Origin: Mesorhizobium sp. M1D.F.Ca.ET.043.01.1.1
Lineage (GTDB): Bacteria > Pseudomonadota > Alphaproteobacteria > Rhizobiales > Rhizobiaceae
NCBI RefSeq assembly: GCF_003952385.1
Contig: NZ_CP034444.1
Coordinates: 4,526,001-4,590,000 of the forward strand
Reading direction: 5' to 3'
Length of the DNA: 64,000 bases
The position numbers and the translations under genes were made by a program. The notes under the pieces are model-generated. The model ran no database searches and was not told the origin of the DNA. It was given only the letters and a program-made list of their open reading frames with translations. This document shows, piece after piece, positions 26,729 through 36,583 of the stretch. Each line of letters begins with the position of its first letter. Position 1 is the stretch's first letter.

Positions 26729-27204
26729 CGCGGGTTGACGACTAATAGGTTCGCTGTGCCCGGACGCTTATGCACAAGGATCGCGCCGACTTGTGAGTTG
26801 ACGTACGCCGTTCACGGCGTGTCGCGAGCGACCAATACGGTCTCAACTTTGCGTTCGCAGAGCTGCGCAGGCCGGGCGACAACCACTCGCGCGGGCTAAG
26901 TGGTCCCCCATCCGTTATCGAGGCTGCTAAGAGGGACTGACTGGAATGTTTCAACCTGGTATTCAAATATCGTCGTCATCGGACGCAGGTGTCGATGCAG
27001 CCAGCCGGATGCCGCCTGCAGGTTTACGCATCGAAACCCCGTGACACTCGATTTGATTCAATATCGCACAGCCGGAAGTGTTCCGTTAGCATTTGCTGAA
27101 AACGGAACACTCGCGCGTGGAAGCTGTTCTTCCTTCTCCCACGAGGAACAGTCATGGATGTTGCGCAGCCCGCTCCTCTGCGCAAGAATTAGTGGGGGTC
27201 TAAA
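26729..27204. other. Intergenic region upstream of dpdF, containing repeat copy B
   Basis: About 475 bp without a convincing gene. Bases 27002-27160 are the second copy of the ligase 5' region; on the minus strand GTTTCG-ATG is followed by codons for RKPAGGIRL, after which the match ends. A short plus-strand frame of 12 codons (ATG 27153) follows and is probably not a gene. The promoter of the dpdF-I operon should lie in 27040-27190. Confidence 0.5.
27002..27160. repeat. Copy B of the duplicated ligase 5' end plus upstream region
   Basis: This copy aligns with 25512-25660 over its whole length, with several substitutions and one small insertion (GCCGGAAGTGTTC before CGTTAGCAT). Only about ten ligase codons remain. 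The divergence shows an old duplication or two independently acquired relatives, not a recent repeat. Confidence 0.6.
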
Positions 27205-29634
27205 GTGGGCGAATCAGAAGATTGGCGCGCAGCGCATATTTCGGACATACGGGCTGCATATCTGGCTGCGAGTGCTGTAGCTGACCGACTGGCGCTGCTG
27301 CGCAGTTGGGTCCGTGCCGCCGGCGGATGGCTGGCAGCAGACGATTTTGGTCGCCTTGAACCGACCGAACTAGCCGGCGCCGACAGATATGGCCTAGCGG
27401 TCGACAAGTACGGCCTTAGGCTTCGCGTGGAAGAACTCGATGAGATCGCCCCAGGACTCAGTGATGCTTTGCGCTTCGATTCGGAATTTCGCCGAGCTTT
27501 CCAGCCCGCCGCAGCTGACGCGGTCCTGCTTCGGTTCTCGGCACATGACAGTTATCAAAGTGAGACCCAGAAAGCCGCGGTTAGAGCGCTGCTAACCGCG
27601 CCGCCCGGCGCCTCCCTAGCTGTCTCGATGCCCACCGGTTCGGGGAAGAGCCTTCTATTCCAGATCGGTCCGAGGTCATGGCGATCCGCTCGACCAGGCG
27701 CCTGCGCGCTTGTGATCACGCCCCTGGTCGGGCTAGCTCAAGATCACGAGCGGACATTAGGTGGGCTGGAGGGACTTGAGCGCAGCCGTGCGATCCATGG
27801 CGCCTTAACCGATTCAGATCGCGAGGAAATCCTGTTCGCCTTCCGGCGTGGCGAGATTCCGGTGCTATTCATGTCGCCGGAGGTGGCTTTCGGCCGAGCC
27901 CGTGAGACATTACTAGAAGTGGCGAAACCTCCCGAGGAGAAATTCGGTCTGGAAGCTCGGCTTGAGGCCATTTTCGTCGACGAAGCGCATATCATCGAAA
28001 GCTGGGGGCGCACCTTTCGGCCGGACTTCCAGCGTCTTCCAGGACTCGTAGCTGCCCTGCGGCAAGCTAATCCGAAATTAATCACCGTGCTCCTTTCGGC
28101 TACGCTTTCCTCCAGCGCTCGTGACGTCCTCAAGCGCAGCTACGGACAAGATCCCTGGCTTGAGATTCACGCCGGCGTCCCACGCTATGACTTTGACGTG
28201 GTAACGCGCCGCTTCGTTGACTCAGCGAAGCGACACGAAGCGGTTCTGCGCGCAGTAGACCTCTGCCCCCGACCTTCAATCGTATACACGACGCGCGTCC
28301 GCGCCGCACAAGATCTCCATGATGAGCTTTACGCTCGTGGCTACAGACGCCTCGCCCTCTTCACGGGCGATACGCAGGCGGCAGAGCGACAAGAGGTGAT
28401 AGCTCGCTGGGCCAACGGCGAGCTCGATCTCATTGTTGCAACCTCCGCTTTTGGGCTCGGAATCGACAAGAAAAACGTTCGTTCCGTTATCCACGCTTGT
28501 TTGCCGGAAAGTGCAGCACGCTGGTATCAGGAGATCGGCCGCGGCGGTCGAGACGGCCATCAGGCGCTTGCGCTTGCCCTTTGGACCGAAGGTCCCGACA
28601 GAGACGATGCAAGCGAAGCCATGCGAATGGCGGCGAGCGATTGGTTGACTCGACCGTTTGCCGAGGAACATTGGAAGGCCCTTCGTGACCAAGCGGAAAC
28701 CCATTGGCTTCCTGGCACGCAGCGACGTATGACCTTGCCTCTGGACGCAGCACCTCCGCGTCTCGGCCGCCACACTGGTAGCTACAATAGGCGCTGGAAC
28801 CAAAGCCTCCTAAATCTGCTTCAGCGGGCTGCAATGCTTGAAGTTGTCACGGTTGACGAGCATCAAGCCCACCCAACTTGGCACGTCGTGCTGCACCGAG
28901 ACGAATTGCTTGGGGACGAACAAATCTCAGCACCCGCATGGGACGAAGTATTTGCCTTACGGGAATCCGAGAAGGCGACGGCTGTCTCCGAAGCGCGGCG
29001 CTTCCTTAGACTTATGCGATCTCGCGAGAAGGACTGCCTTTTGGTCTCCGCTTTCAGCCTGATCGAGCCGGAAGTCTGGGATGCCCCAGCGTGTGGACGT
29101 TGTGTAGCCTGTCGCGAGCGAAATCGACCAGCACCCAGGCACATTCCGTCCGGAGGATTGAACGAGTTTTGGAGTGAGGGACCACCCGTCTGCCGAGGCC
29201 CTTCAGGACGCCTGCTAGTCAGCCCCGAAGCGTATCATTCGGCCGTTGGCAAAAAGCGACTTCTCGGGCGTTTGGCCCGGGCAGGTATCCAACAAATCGT
29301 TGTCCCAAATGGCTGGGAGAAAGAGGCCGCGGAGACGTTCGCCCGCCAAAATGCGAACCTCGGCTTTGTCCTTCCTCACTCGGAATGGTTGGAGGGCCGG
29401 TGGTCGCTTGCGGATCTATCAACCGCCACCATCTTGCCGGACCCGGCATCCGAAATCGATGAATGGCTTCGGCAAACGGAGATATTCTCTGCGCACTTCC
29501 CAAAGCAACGCCTTGTACTGGTCGCGGACCCCGCCACCCTTGTTGGCGGCCGCCGCCTGGATCAGGTCGCCTCACCTCTTGGCAGCTATCTAGAAACGTA
29601 TCTCGAAACTTTGGCGACGGAAGAGGTGCCATGA
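27205..29634 (+). CDS. dpdF: DpdF: RecQ-like DEAH helicase of the DNA 7-deazaguanine system
   Basis: This 809-residue superfamily 2 helicase has Walker A MPTGSGKSLLFQ (about residue 147), DEAH in VDEAHIIESWG, motif III LLSATL, and the RecQ-type motif VI QEIGRGGRDGH. A CxxC pair (CGRCVACRERN, about residue 635) could bind zinc. In known Dpd clusters DpdF is a RecQ-like helicase encoded beside dpdG and dpdH, as here, and is assigned to the restriction rather than the base-insertion arm. The GTG start at 27205 has GGGGGTCTAAA upstream. Its end overlaps the next start by 4 bases (ATGA). Unlike host RecQ it lacks an obvious HRDC domain. Confidence 0.85.
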   Translation: MGESEDWRAAHISDIRAAYLAASAVADRLALLRSWVRAAGGWLAADDFGRLEPTELAGADRYGLAVDKYGLRLRVEELDEIAPGLSDALRFDSEFRRAFQPAAADAVLLRFSAHDSYQSETQKAAVRALLTAPPGASLAVSMPTGSGKSLLFQIGPRSWRSARPGACALVITPLVGLAQDHERTLGGLEGLERSRAIHGALTDSDREEILFAFRRGEIPVLFMSPEVAFGRARETLLEVAKPPEEKFGLEARLEAIFVDEAHIIESWGRTFRPDFQRLPGLVAALRQANPKLITVLLSATLSSSARDVLKRSYGQDPWLEIHAGVPRYDFDVVTRRFVDSAKRHEAVLRAVDLCPRPSIVYTTRVRAAQDLHDELYARGYRRLALFTGDTQAAERQEVIARWANGELDLIVATSAFGLGIDKKNVRSVIHACLPESAARWYQEIGRGGRDGHQALALALWTEGPDRDDASEAMRMAASDWLTRPFAEEHWKALRDQAETHWLPGTQRRMTLPLDAAPPRLGRHTGSYNRRWNQSLLNLLQRAAMLEVVTVDEHQAHPTWHVVLHRDELLGDEQISAPAWDEVFALRESEKATAVSEARRFLRLMRSREKDCLLVSAFSLIEPEVWDAPACGRCVACRERNRPAPRHIPSGGLNEFWSEGPPVCRGPSGRLLVSPEAYHSAVGKKRLLGRLARAGIQQIVVPNGWEKEAAETFARQNANLGFVLPHSEWLEGRWSLADLSTATILPDPASEIDEWLRQTEIFSAHFPKQRLVLVADPATLVGGRRLDQVASPLGSYLETYLETLATEEVP

Positions 29635-30527
29635 GTCTACTATCATCCACTCAAGGCACCCCGGACCGGGTGTTGTCCCTCCTTCAGGTTCTTGCAGCCC
29701 ACGATGGTCAAATGGCCCGGGCCGACCTGCTTGCATGGCTCGATCCCCCATTCATCCAGGCTACGCCACGAGCGATTATCAGCCCTGCGGCGGAGCAGAC
29801 GCTGGCAGCGGCCTTAAGCCTCAACTTTGTTAGTCAGGAGGACGGTCGCTGCCGAATCAACGACGGTTTGGAGTTCGCCAGCCTTTATGATCTCGCCGAC
29901 CTCACGCACGAACGATTGCTCAGTCTAAACTCCGAGCACGCCGATGCTGTGCTCCCGCAGGCCTTCGCCTACATCGTTGCACGTTCGGAGCAGGCAAAAG
30001 GAACTGCTTGGCTGCACGCCGCGACTAACAAAGCTCTCGCGGACGCCCTCAACACGGTCCTGCCTAGGCGCGTGAACACTGCCGCCGAGGGACGTCGCTT
30101 CAACGAATACAAATTTGCGCCGTTCTGGCGATGGATGATCCTCATCGGTCTCGCTCTCGATCTTCCAGGCGACGGTCCTCACCCGTATGTCTCGTCGCGT
30201 TTGGCGCGAGAACTGGCTCACTCCGATTTCCCACGTGGCGAGCAGATCCCGATCCGCCGATTCCTAGAAGTCATCTCAGAGCGCATGCCATATTTGGATG
30301 GAGGCGCCCTCTACAACTCAGCCGCCGAAAAGCTAGGCTTGCCTACTAAGGGACGCGCGGTCTCTCCCATCCTCAGTACGGCGCTTCGCGATCTTGATGA
30401 AGAAGGCGTGCTCGCCCTCGGTTCGCTGACGGACGCGGCAGGCCTCGTGAATCTAGCTGACGATCGCTTCAGCCGGATTAAGGCAGTCCAGTTCGTAACC
30501 CTGCCTGCGGAGCGCGCAGATGCTTGA
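29631..30527 (+). CDS. dpdG: DpdG-like protein
   Basis: The start at 29631 overlaps the dpdF stop as ATGA, giving a 298-residue cytoplasmic, mostly helical protein. It has winged-helix-like stretches at both ends (DRVLSLLQVLAAHDGQMARADLL near the start; LSTALRDLDEEGVLALG near residue 260). No catalytic motif is visible. The name is assigned mainly from position between dpdF and a DpdH-type ATPase and from size, not from a diagnostic motif. A DNA- or partner-binding role is plausible. It overlaps dpdH by 8 bases. Confidence 0.7.
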   Translation: MSLLSSTQGTPDRVLSLLQVLAAHDGQMARADLLAWLDPPFIQATPRAIISPAAEQTLAAALSLNFVSQEDGRCRINDGLEFASLYDLADLTHERLLSLNSEHADAVLPQAFAYIVARSEQAKGTAWLHAATNKALADALNTVLPRRVNTAAEGRRFNEYKFAPFWRWMILIGLALDLPGDGPHPYVSSRLARELAHSDFPRGEQIPIRRFLEVISERMPYLDGGALYNSAAEKLGLPTKGRAVSPILSTALRDLDEEGVLALGSLTDAAGLVNLADDRFSRIKAVQFVTLPAERADA

Positions 30528-33500
30528 GCTGCTACCATCGAAAGCATGCTGGGATAAGGATGACGCGGATGCCATGCTGCGCATCGAGGCTTTAGGGGTC
30601 GACGACACTCTGTTTTTGGCGACCCATTCGCCTATTCGGGGTTTTCTCGTGTCAGGCGCCAAACGCCACGAGGTTGTCGAACCGACGGAGGCCGGGTTAC
30701 TCGACGCACTGTCCGCCAGTGATCGGAGCCACGCATTCTGCGTGGTGCAAGGCGATCCCGGATCAGGCAAATCGCACCTGATTCGCTGGCTGGCGGTGCA
30801 CTGGCCCAAGGGCGAAGACCTCGTGCTCCTTTTGCAGCGTGCCGACGGCAGCCTCCAGGGAGCCCTCGATCAGCTCAGAAAAGCGATGATTGAGAGGTGG
30901 CCAGCGTCTGCGTCGCTTTTTGAAAATCTAAGTCTACGACGCCAGGCTGCGGGCATCGCTGGACGTGCAGAGGTCTTCCAGTCGACGCTCGGCGCGATGC
31001 TCAAGGGTTCCTACTTTGAAGAGCCCCGGGTGGATGCAGCTTGGTGTGATAAGCACGATTTGTCTCTGTTGATCCAGAGCTTGGACGTCCGCAAAGGTTG
31101 GAAGAGCCCTCGTCGGATACTGGAATTAATGGATGGTAAGTCTAGCTCCCGGAATTCCGAGAGCGCTCAGTTCAATCTCGACGACGTGCTAGCTCTTGCG
31201 CGTGTTTGTCGGGGCGTCAGCGACAGCGCGGCAAGCGAGCGGTTTGCGCGCAAACTGATTGTCGAGGCCGAAAAGATCCGCGACTGGCTAGATGAGGGGG
31301 AAACCGAAGACGACATCCGTACACGGCACGCGAGTGAACTTTCAGCCAGCTTGCCTCTGATCAAGGCACTCAATTTGCGTCTTAATGATGCCGTTCAAAG
31401 CGTGATTGGGGTTACGAGCGAGGATCTAATCCTACTTTTCCGCAAAGTTCGCACAGAACTCAAGGACCAAGCGCGCCTGGTCCTTTTGCTTGAGGACATT
31501 ACTGCCTGGCAGGGCCTCGATAATGGGCTGATCGACGCACTGGTCCTTGATAGCGCCACGCGCCCGGATGTGTGTCCCCTGATTTCCGTCGTCGGCGTGA
31601 CGCCCAAGTATTACGATGACCTACAGAAGAACTACAAGGATCGCATCACCCACGAGGTCCAACTCGGAGAGTCCGGCGGTAGCGATGAGGCCGTTACGCT
31701 TCGCCAAAGCGCGGATCGCCTTGCTTTCGCGAGCAGATATCTGAACGCGGCGCGAGCGGGCAAAAGTGCTCTTACCGCCTGGGGGCAAAAAATCCAGCAG
31801 CGTCGAGATTTTCCGCCGCCGAATCCTTGCCTGGGGTGCCCCAAGCGTCAGGCCTGTCACGCCGTGTTTGGCGAGGTAGATGACATGGGCTTGTTCCCCT
31901 TCACAAAAACGGCACTTGATACGCTCTTCTATGCATTGAAAACCGATGACAAAGGACAGACCCACCGAACGCCTCGCGGGTTACTACAAAACGTCCTAGG
32001 TCCCACTCTTCTCAATCCTTCAGCTCTCGACGAAGCGCGGTATCCTGGCCCGGATATTGAAACTGAAAAATTCGATGAACGCGCCGGCTTACTAACCGGC
32101 CCGATGCGTGCCTTAGTCGAAGCGAATGAGACCGATCCGCAAACACGGGAACGGCTCCGTCGCACGTTCGTCTACTGGGGAGATCCGAACGAGCCGGAAA
32201 CGACATTAGGCGCGGACGGTATCATGCGGCTTGCCGAAGTGCCCGAGCCCCTGTTCACGTCCTTCCGGCTGCCGTGGCTTGGCGACGCCAGTGTAACTAC
32301 GCCGCCGCCGATGACGAATCGCGAACAACCGCATGAATTCGACGGAGCTACCACGGAACCAGAAGCGGAGCCCGCTCCCCAACAGATAGCGACCGCTGCT
32401 GCACCTTTGACACCACCTGCCGCAGCGTCCGGGGTTCCTCGTGCAGCACCTCAGGCCACTCCGGCATCCCCGCGGGTAGCCGCCAACGTTACAGCCAAGA
32501 CCAAGCTCCAACGCCTCCAAACCCATGTGGCCGAGGCGCGGAAGGGCAACCCCGCGATTAAGGAGCCACAACTCTGGAACGAGGTACTTTTCGAACTACT
32601 TAACTGTCTTGATCCGCGAGACCTCGGTCTCGATCGCTGGATTTGGAACAGCATCTTCACGGTGAACAGAGTTCAGGTTGCCGGGTCATCGCAAGTCCGC
32701 AGCTACACCTTCGCCGTGCCTCGGGAGATTTGGCTATACGATGGGCTTGAGGCCTACTGTGCTCTTCGCACTGGAGGGGACTCGGAACTCAGTCAGGAGT
32801 ACAATCGCCGCCGCCTAGCCTTTATGATGCGTCGCCTCGGGGCATTGGCCCGAGCCTACGCGGTACGTGCACTGCCAGTTTTGCCTGACGGGTCTCGCTG
32901 GGATGTCGCTGCAAGCGCTTCGCAGGTGCTACTGGCCAGAGCATGGCTCAAAGGCTCTGTGCCGCCTGATGCGCCGACTGCAGATCTCTGGCGGGTTGTA
33001 CTCAGCGACGAAGACGGGGCAACGACAGCGCCTCAGTCGCGTACGGAACCGTGGCAGGACGCGCTTCGCAATACCGACCAGCAGCACGAGAAAATACGCG
33101 CAATGCTGCACGAAATGGTCCGCCTGCCGCAGGGCAACTCGACTGAGTTTGGGTTAGCCGCCGCCGGATCTGCCGCCCGAGCCATTGTTAGACTCCAACG
33201 TCACCTCAGCTTCTTACCTATCGCTGAGGTCTCGGGAAGCACCGGTATTCTGGATGACCGCGGCTTGCGAGAGACGGCCGCAAAGGTAGCCGATTGTCTG
33301 AGACGGATCCCAAATCTCGAATTCAAGTTGCTGCAGGACCGTGCCGCAGAGATGGACGGCCTGCTCCGCGGCGAGGGCCTTGCTGCGCGCTTGACTAGAC
33401 TGAACATGGCGGCGGGGAAGGTGTTCCCGCTTCTCCGGGAACTGCCACCTGATTTGGAGCGGCGTTGGCGCGAAATTTGGGAAAGGATGTCAGGCGACTT

Positions 33501-33804
33501 GGAGCGCCCCGACTATGTTTCGGCGCTGCAACGTCTCATCCAAGCAGTGGAGGATCGTGAGGCTATTCCGCAACGACCATCTGAAAACTTAGCCTGGCTG
33601 ATCTCGCAGCCCGCCGGCGACCTCCGCACCGCGCTTGAGGCGTTGAAGTTCGGGGAGCAACTTTGCAAAGACCTAAACAATGCTGCCGCTTCGTACTTGC
33701 GTGCTGCTGGTGCCGGTAGCACGCTCGCCAAGATTAATCAGGTTGGACAAAGTCTGAATGCCGCCGTGACTGAAGCCAATTTAGCGTGGGAGCAGGCGCC
33801 ATGA
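30520..33804 (+). CDS. dpdH: DpdH-like P-loop ATPase
   Basis: The 1094-residue protein has Walker A QGDPGSGKSHLIRW (about residues 73-86) and a Walker B-like VLLLEDITAW near residue 328. A Cys cluster (NPCLGCPKRQACH, about 435-447) probably binds a metal. An Ala/Pro-rich linker (about 610-660) is followed by a second helical region. In Dpd clusters DpdH is a large ATPase of the restriction arm. It starts within the last codons of dpdG, and its stop overlaps dpdI as ATGA, so dpdF-G-H-I are translated as one coupled operon. Confidence 0.8.
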   Translation: MLELLPSKACWDKDDADAMLRIEALGVDDTLFLATHSPIRGFLVSGAKRHEVVEPTEAGLLDALSASDRSHAFCVVQGDPGSGKSHLIRWLAVHWPKGEDLVLLLQRADGSLQGALDQLRKAMIERWPASASLFENLSLRRQAAGIAGRAEVFQSTLGAMLKGSYFEEPRVDAAWCDKHDLSLLIQSLDVRKGWKSPRRILELMDGKSSSRNSESAQFNLDDVLALARVCRGVSDSAASERFARKLIVEAEKIRDWLDEGETEDDIRTRHASELSASLPLIKALNLRLNDAVQSVIGVTSEDLILLFRKVRTELKDQARLVLLLEDITAWQGLDNGLIDALVLDSATRPDVCPLISVVGVTPKYYDDLQKNYKDRITHEVQLGESGGSDEAVTLRQSADRLAFASRYLNAARAGKSALTAWGQKIQQRRDFPPPNPCLGCPKRQACHAVFGEVDDMGLFPFTKTALDTLFYALKTDDKGQTHRTPRGLLQNVLGPTLLNPSALDEARYPGPDIETEKFDERAGLLTGPMRALVEANETDPQTRERLRRTFVYWGDPNEPETTLGADGIMRLAEVPEPLFTSFRLPWLGDASVTTPPPMTNREQPHEFDGATTEPEAEPAPQQIATAAAPLTPPAAASGVPRAAPQATPASPRVAANVTAKTKLQRLQTHVAEARKGNPAIKEPQLWNEVLFELLNCLDPRDLGLDRWIWNSIFTVNRVQVAGSSQVRSYTFAVPREIWLYDGLEAYCALRTGGDSELSQEYNRRRLAFMMRRLGALARAYAVRALPVLPDGSRWDVAASASQVLLARAWLKGSVPPDAPTADLWRVVLSDEDGATTAPQSRTEPWQDALRNTDQQHEKIRAMLHEMVRLPQGNSTEFGLAAAGSAARAIVRLQRHLSFLPIAEVSGSTGILDDRGLRETAAKVADCLRRIPNLEFKLLQDRAAEMDGLLRGEGLAARLTRLNMAAGKVFPLLRELPPDLERRWREIWERMSGDLERPDYVSALQRLIQAVEDREAIPQRPSENLAWLISQPAGDLRTALEALKFGEQLCKDLNNAAASYLRAAGAGSTLAKINQVGQSLNAAVTEANLAWEQAP

Positions 33805-34511
33805 CTGACCCGTTGGAAGAACTAGAGAACACGTCACAGGTCCTGCCGGCCGCAGTCGCGGGCGTTCGTCTCGGAGACCGCGCCACTCAGCGTTTGCAGC
33901 GTTTCTCTGACGCGAGCCGACACGAACTTCGTCTCAAGGCGTTTGTGGAGTTGGCAGTTCTTCTCAACGGTCGTTCCGATACACAGGTCAAGGAGCAGGT
34001 CGGCCGCGCTTTAGACGCTGCCTTCGAATTATCCAAAGCGATGGAGGAAGTCTGCGACGAACAAACCCTGGAGTACGCATTCGAAGAGTATCCGACGTTT
34101 GTCCAGTCACTCGGTGTGCTCGAGGGCCAGTTGCGACTGCTTTGGACGCGGATGATTGACCAGCAGTTCGCTCCGTTGGGATCTGTCGGGGCACTGTTAA
34201 GCGCTTTTCCAGGTGCTCGCGACCTCGGGCTCAGAATGGTTCAAGCCGCAGCTGACGCTCGCCAACACAGCCAGGCTCCCCTCATCGACTTGGCGCCGAA
34301 GGTGAGGGGCCTCCAGAAAATGCGCGAGACCCTAGTCGCCGAGCAGCAGACCGTGGCTGGCAATCCGAAGGTAGCTGCGTTCTTGCAAGCCCTGGCCGCC
34401 AATCGAGCTACCCTCGATTTCCTTGAAACGGAGGTGCTCGAATGGCTGAAGGGTCAAGACGCACTCAGATCGTTGAAGGTAACTACCGCTCAGGAGGCCA
34501 GGAACCTCTGA
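33801..34511 (+). CDS. dpdI: DpdI-like helical protein
   Basis: ATG 33801 overlaps the dpdH stop. The 236-residue protein is almost wholly helical, acidic, and without catalytic motifs (ELRLKAFVELAVLLNG; FLETEVLEWLKGQDALR near the end). It may be an accessory or scaffold subunit of the DpdH ATPase, judged from coupling and fold class. The name rests on position. Its end overlaps the convergent minus-strand gene by 22 bases. Confidence 0.65.
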   Translation: MTDPLEELENTSQVLPAAVAGVRLGDRATQRLQRFSDASRHELRLKAFVELAVLLNGRSDTQVKEQVGRALDAAFELSKAMEEVCDEQTLEYAFEEYPTFVQSLGVLEGQLRLLWTRMIDQQFAPLGSVGALLSAFPGARDLGLRMVQAAADARQHSQAPLIDLAPKVRGLQKMRETLVAEQQTVAGNPKVAAFLQALAANRATLDFLETEVLEWLKGQDALRSLKVTTAQEARNL

Positions 34512-36583
34512 AGAAGCCGCCTACTTGTCGAAGCCTCCGCCATGGTCTCGGACATCAAGTCGCTCGAATGGTGAACACAAGCCTGGCAGCCGTCGACGCA
34601 GAGGTGTGCACCCAACCGATAAACTTGATCCGCTAGGCGCGATTCTGCGCTTAGCGAGCCCTCCTGCGAGGCATCCTCCAAGGCTCCGTAGGCTGCGAGC
34701 AGGCGGCCAGGCGCTGACCTCGGCTCGGCCTCTGCCGCCGCAATTACAGCGCTAACATGTTCCCACGCAGAGGGTTGACGACCCATTTCCTGACGCAGGC
34801 GCGCCTCGGCTTGGGCTGCAGCGATAGCCAGGTCATACAGTTCGATCCGCTCTCCGCCTATGCGCTCCGTGTCGAAGAAGATACGGAGCAGGCTTGCGGG
34901 TAGCGGTCGATCTGGTGTCTGGCCCAGTTCGAGTGCCCAGGTCGCAAGGGCCGCGGGGTCATTTGGGTCGATTCTACGCCATTCTACGTGGCGCTCGCGC
35001 CTGCCTAGAGCCGTCCTTAGGAGCGCGTCCTCTTCTGCATTGGGACAAAGCCCCACAAAGTCGTTCATCCATTCTGTCGAGACCTGCCCAATCCTCTCGA
35101 CGAAGGCACGCGTCGTACCGTCCCCATAAGCGCCCGCCTCGCAAACTGTGATTACGTCATCGGTCGTTCCATCGAACTGTGCTGGTAGACGCACGTGCCC
35201 AATCACCTGCCGATCATCACCACGCCCTAGATGAACGAAAAGATCCTTCAGGCGTGCCGTAAGCCCATTCAAAAGACAGGTGCGCAACCAGGCGGAGAAC
35301 CTAGTGGGACTTTCCGCCGCCCGTACCGCATCTTGGAAAGCTGGCTGCAAGCGGCGGTCCGCCAAGGTGGCAGCCACGCGGGCTACTCGTGTCTGTGTCA
35401 TTAGAGGATGCTGAGAAAGCCGGCTAGCCCGCACTTCCTCGAGCAGGCGAGCCAAGCCTCCGCCGTCCCAGAATCGGATCGCTTCCAGGAGCCTTGGGCG
35501 CAAGGCGGGATCGGCAGCGGCAGAGACAAAGAGGTCCGCCCCTCGTCTGGCTTCGAAGCCATTGATGCCAATGGCCTGCGCAGCGTCCTCCACCATGTAG
35601 CGGAGCATCTGGCCCGCATGCCAACGCCTTGTCTCCGGGTTCTCCGTCAGATGCTCAATCTCGGCGGCGATGAAGGCATCTACGCGCGACGTATCGAGTC
35701 GGAACTGCACGCCCTCGGTCTGCACATGATAGCCGTGCAGCATCGGCGTAGTTCCCGTTGTGTCACTGAACCGCTGGCTGAAAACAGCCGGCTCCAGTGT
35801 ACGGTCCTGCATCTTTAACTCAGCATCGGCGCCCCAGAACAGCCTGGCCATAGCTAGGCCGGTCAAGCGCCCACCGAGGCTTTGCCCGACGAAGCTATCG
35901 AGTTGGGCCAGCCAGCCGCCGAAGTCCGCCTGCACCGGGCGCGCAAACGCCGAATCGGGCTTGATCACGGGGAAACCTCGGAGGCTAGAGCGGCTGTCGT
36001 GCTGCACCCGGCGGGGGTCGGCAGCCGGATCATTGGTCCGCACAACCGACAAACCGTCTGGGGCGACCGCCCACGCGGAAGTCCACCCAGAGCCCTGCAT
36101 TACGCCGAGTGTCTCTAAGCGTAGTTGCAAAGGTCGGATTACCACATCCCGGAGACCGGCAAGACTTGACCTTACCGGCGAAGGCAAGTGGTTGACCAAT
36201 ACACCGGGCGCAAACGGTGTGACCCGATGCGCACGTCCATAGTCGGCGGCGTCGAACCAAGGCGCAAGGCCCTGAGTCGGTGGTCGCCAATGAACCGCTC
36301 TAGGATCGAAGCGACGCGTAACGTTGCCGGGGGCGGCAGCGTGGAGTGCCAAGCTGATGTCTTCTCGTCGTAGAGCGTCCGGTTGGTCCTCAGACGTTAA
36401 GACCTGCAGTTGAGGCAGGTTCACGTTCTCGAACAAGAAGTTGGATCCAGCCAACCGCAATTCGAATCTGGGCAAGGGTCTCAAGCGAATGCTCAGGTCG
36501 AGCTTGCTCCAAGGCGTGAGTCCAGAGTTGTTCGAGATCAGCAGCGCCGAACTCCAACCATACGTCCTCTTGGAATACCTCAC
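34490..36583 (-). CDS. Helicase C-terminal (DUF1998-like) protein, continuation of the helicase gene
   Basis: The frame is open to 36718, but convincing protein begins nearer 36510-36580 (LDLSIRLRPLPRFELRLAG). GTG 36583 is one possible start. Of about 700 residues, the end (LCVDGCQACVHH, then STSRRLLQRFL) resembles the Cys-containing DUF1998 module that closes many DEAD-type helicases. The middle has LRYMVEDAAQAIGINGFEARRGADL, also like that module. It shares up to 329 bp with the end of the helicase gene in a different frame. Either the two are separate overlapping genes, or one giant gene (DpdJ-like) has been split by a frameshift near 36510. Confidence 0.6.
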   Translation of the reverse strand: MRYSKRTYGWSSALLISNNSGLTPWSKLDLSIRLRPLPRFELRLAGSNFLFENVNLPQLQVLTSEDQPDALRREDISLALHAAAPGNVTRRFDPRAVHWRPPTQGLAPWFDAADYGRAHRVTPFAPGVLVNHLPSPVRSSLAGLRDVVIRPLQLRLETLGVMQGSGWTSAWAVAPDGLSVVRTNDPAADPRRVQHDSRSSLRGFPVIKPDSAFARPVQADFGGWLAQLDSFVGQSLGGRLTGLAMARLFWGADAELKMQDRTLEPAVFSQRFSDTTGTTPMLHGYHVQTEGVQFRLDTSRVDAFIAAEIEHLTENPETRRWHAGQMLRYMVEDAAQAIGINGFEARRGADLFVSAAADPALRPRLLEAIRFWDGGGLARLLEEVRASRLSQHPLMTQTRVARVAATLADRRLQPAFQDAVRAAESPTRFSAWLRTCLLNGLTARLKDLFVHLGRGDDRQVIGHVRLPAQFDGTTDDVITVCEAGAYGDGTTRAFVERIGQVSTEWMNDFVGLCPNAEEDALLRTALGRRERHVEWRRIDPNDPAALATWALELGQTPDRPLPASLLRIFFDTERIGGERIELYDLAIAAAQAEARLRQEMGRQPSAWEHVSAVIAAAEAEPRSAPGRLLAAYGALEDASQEGSLSAESRLADQVYRLGAHLCVDGCQACVHHSSDLMSETMAEASTSRRLLQRFLAS

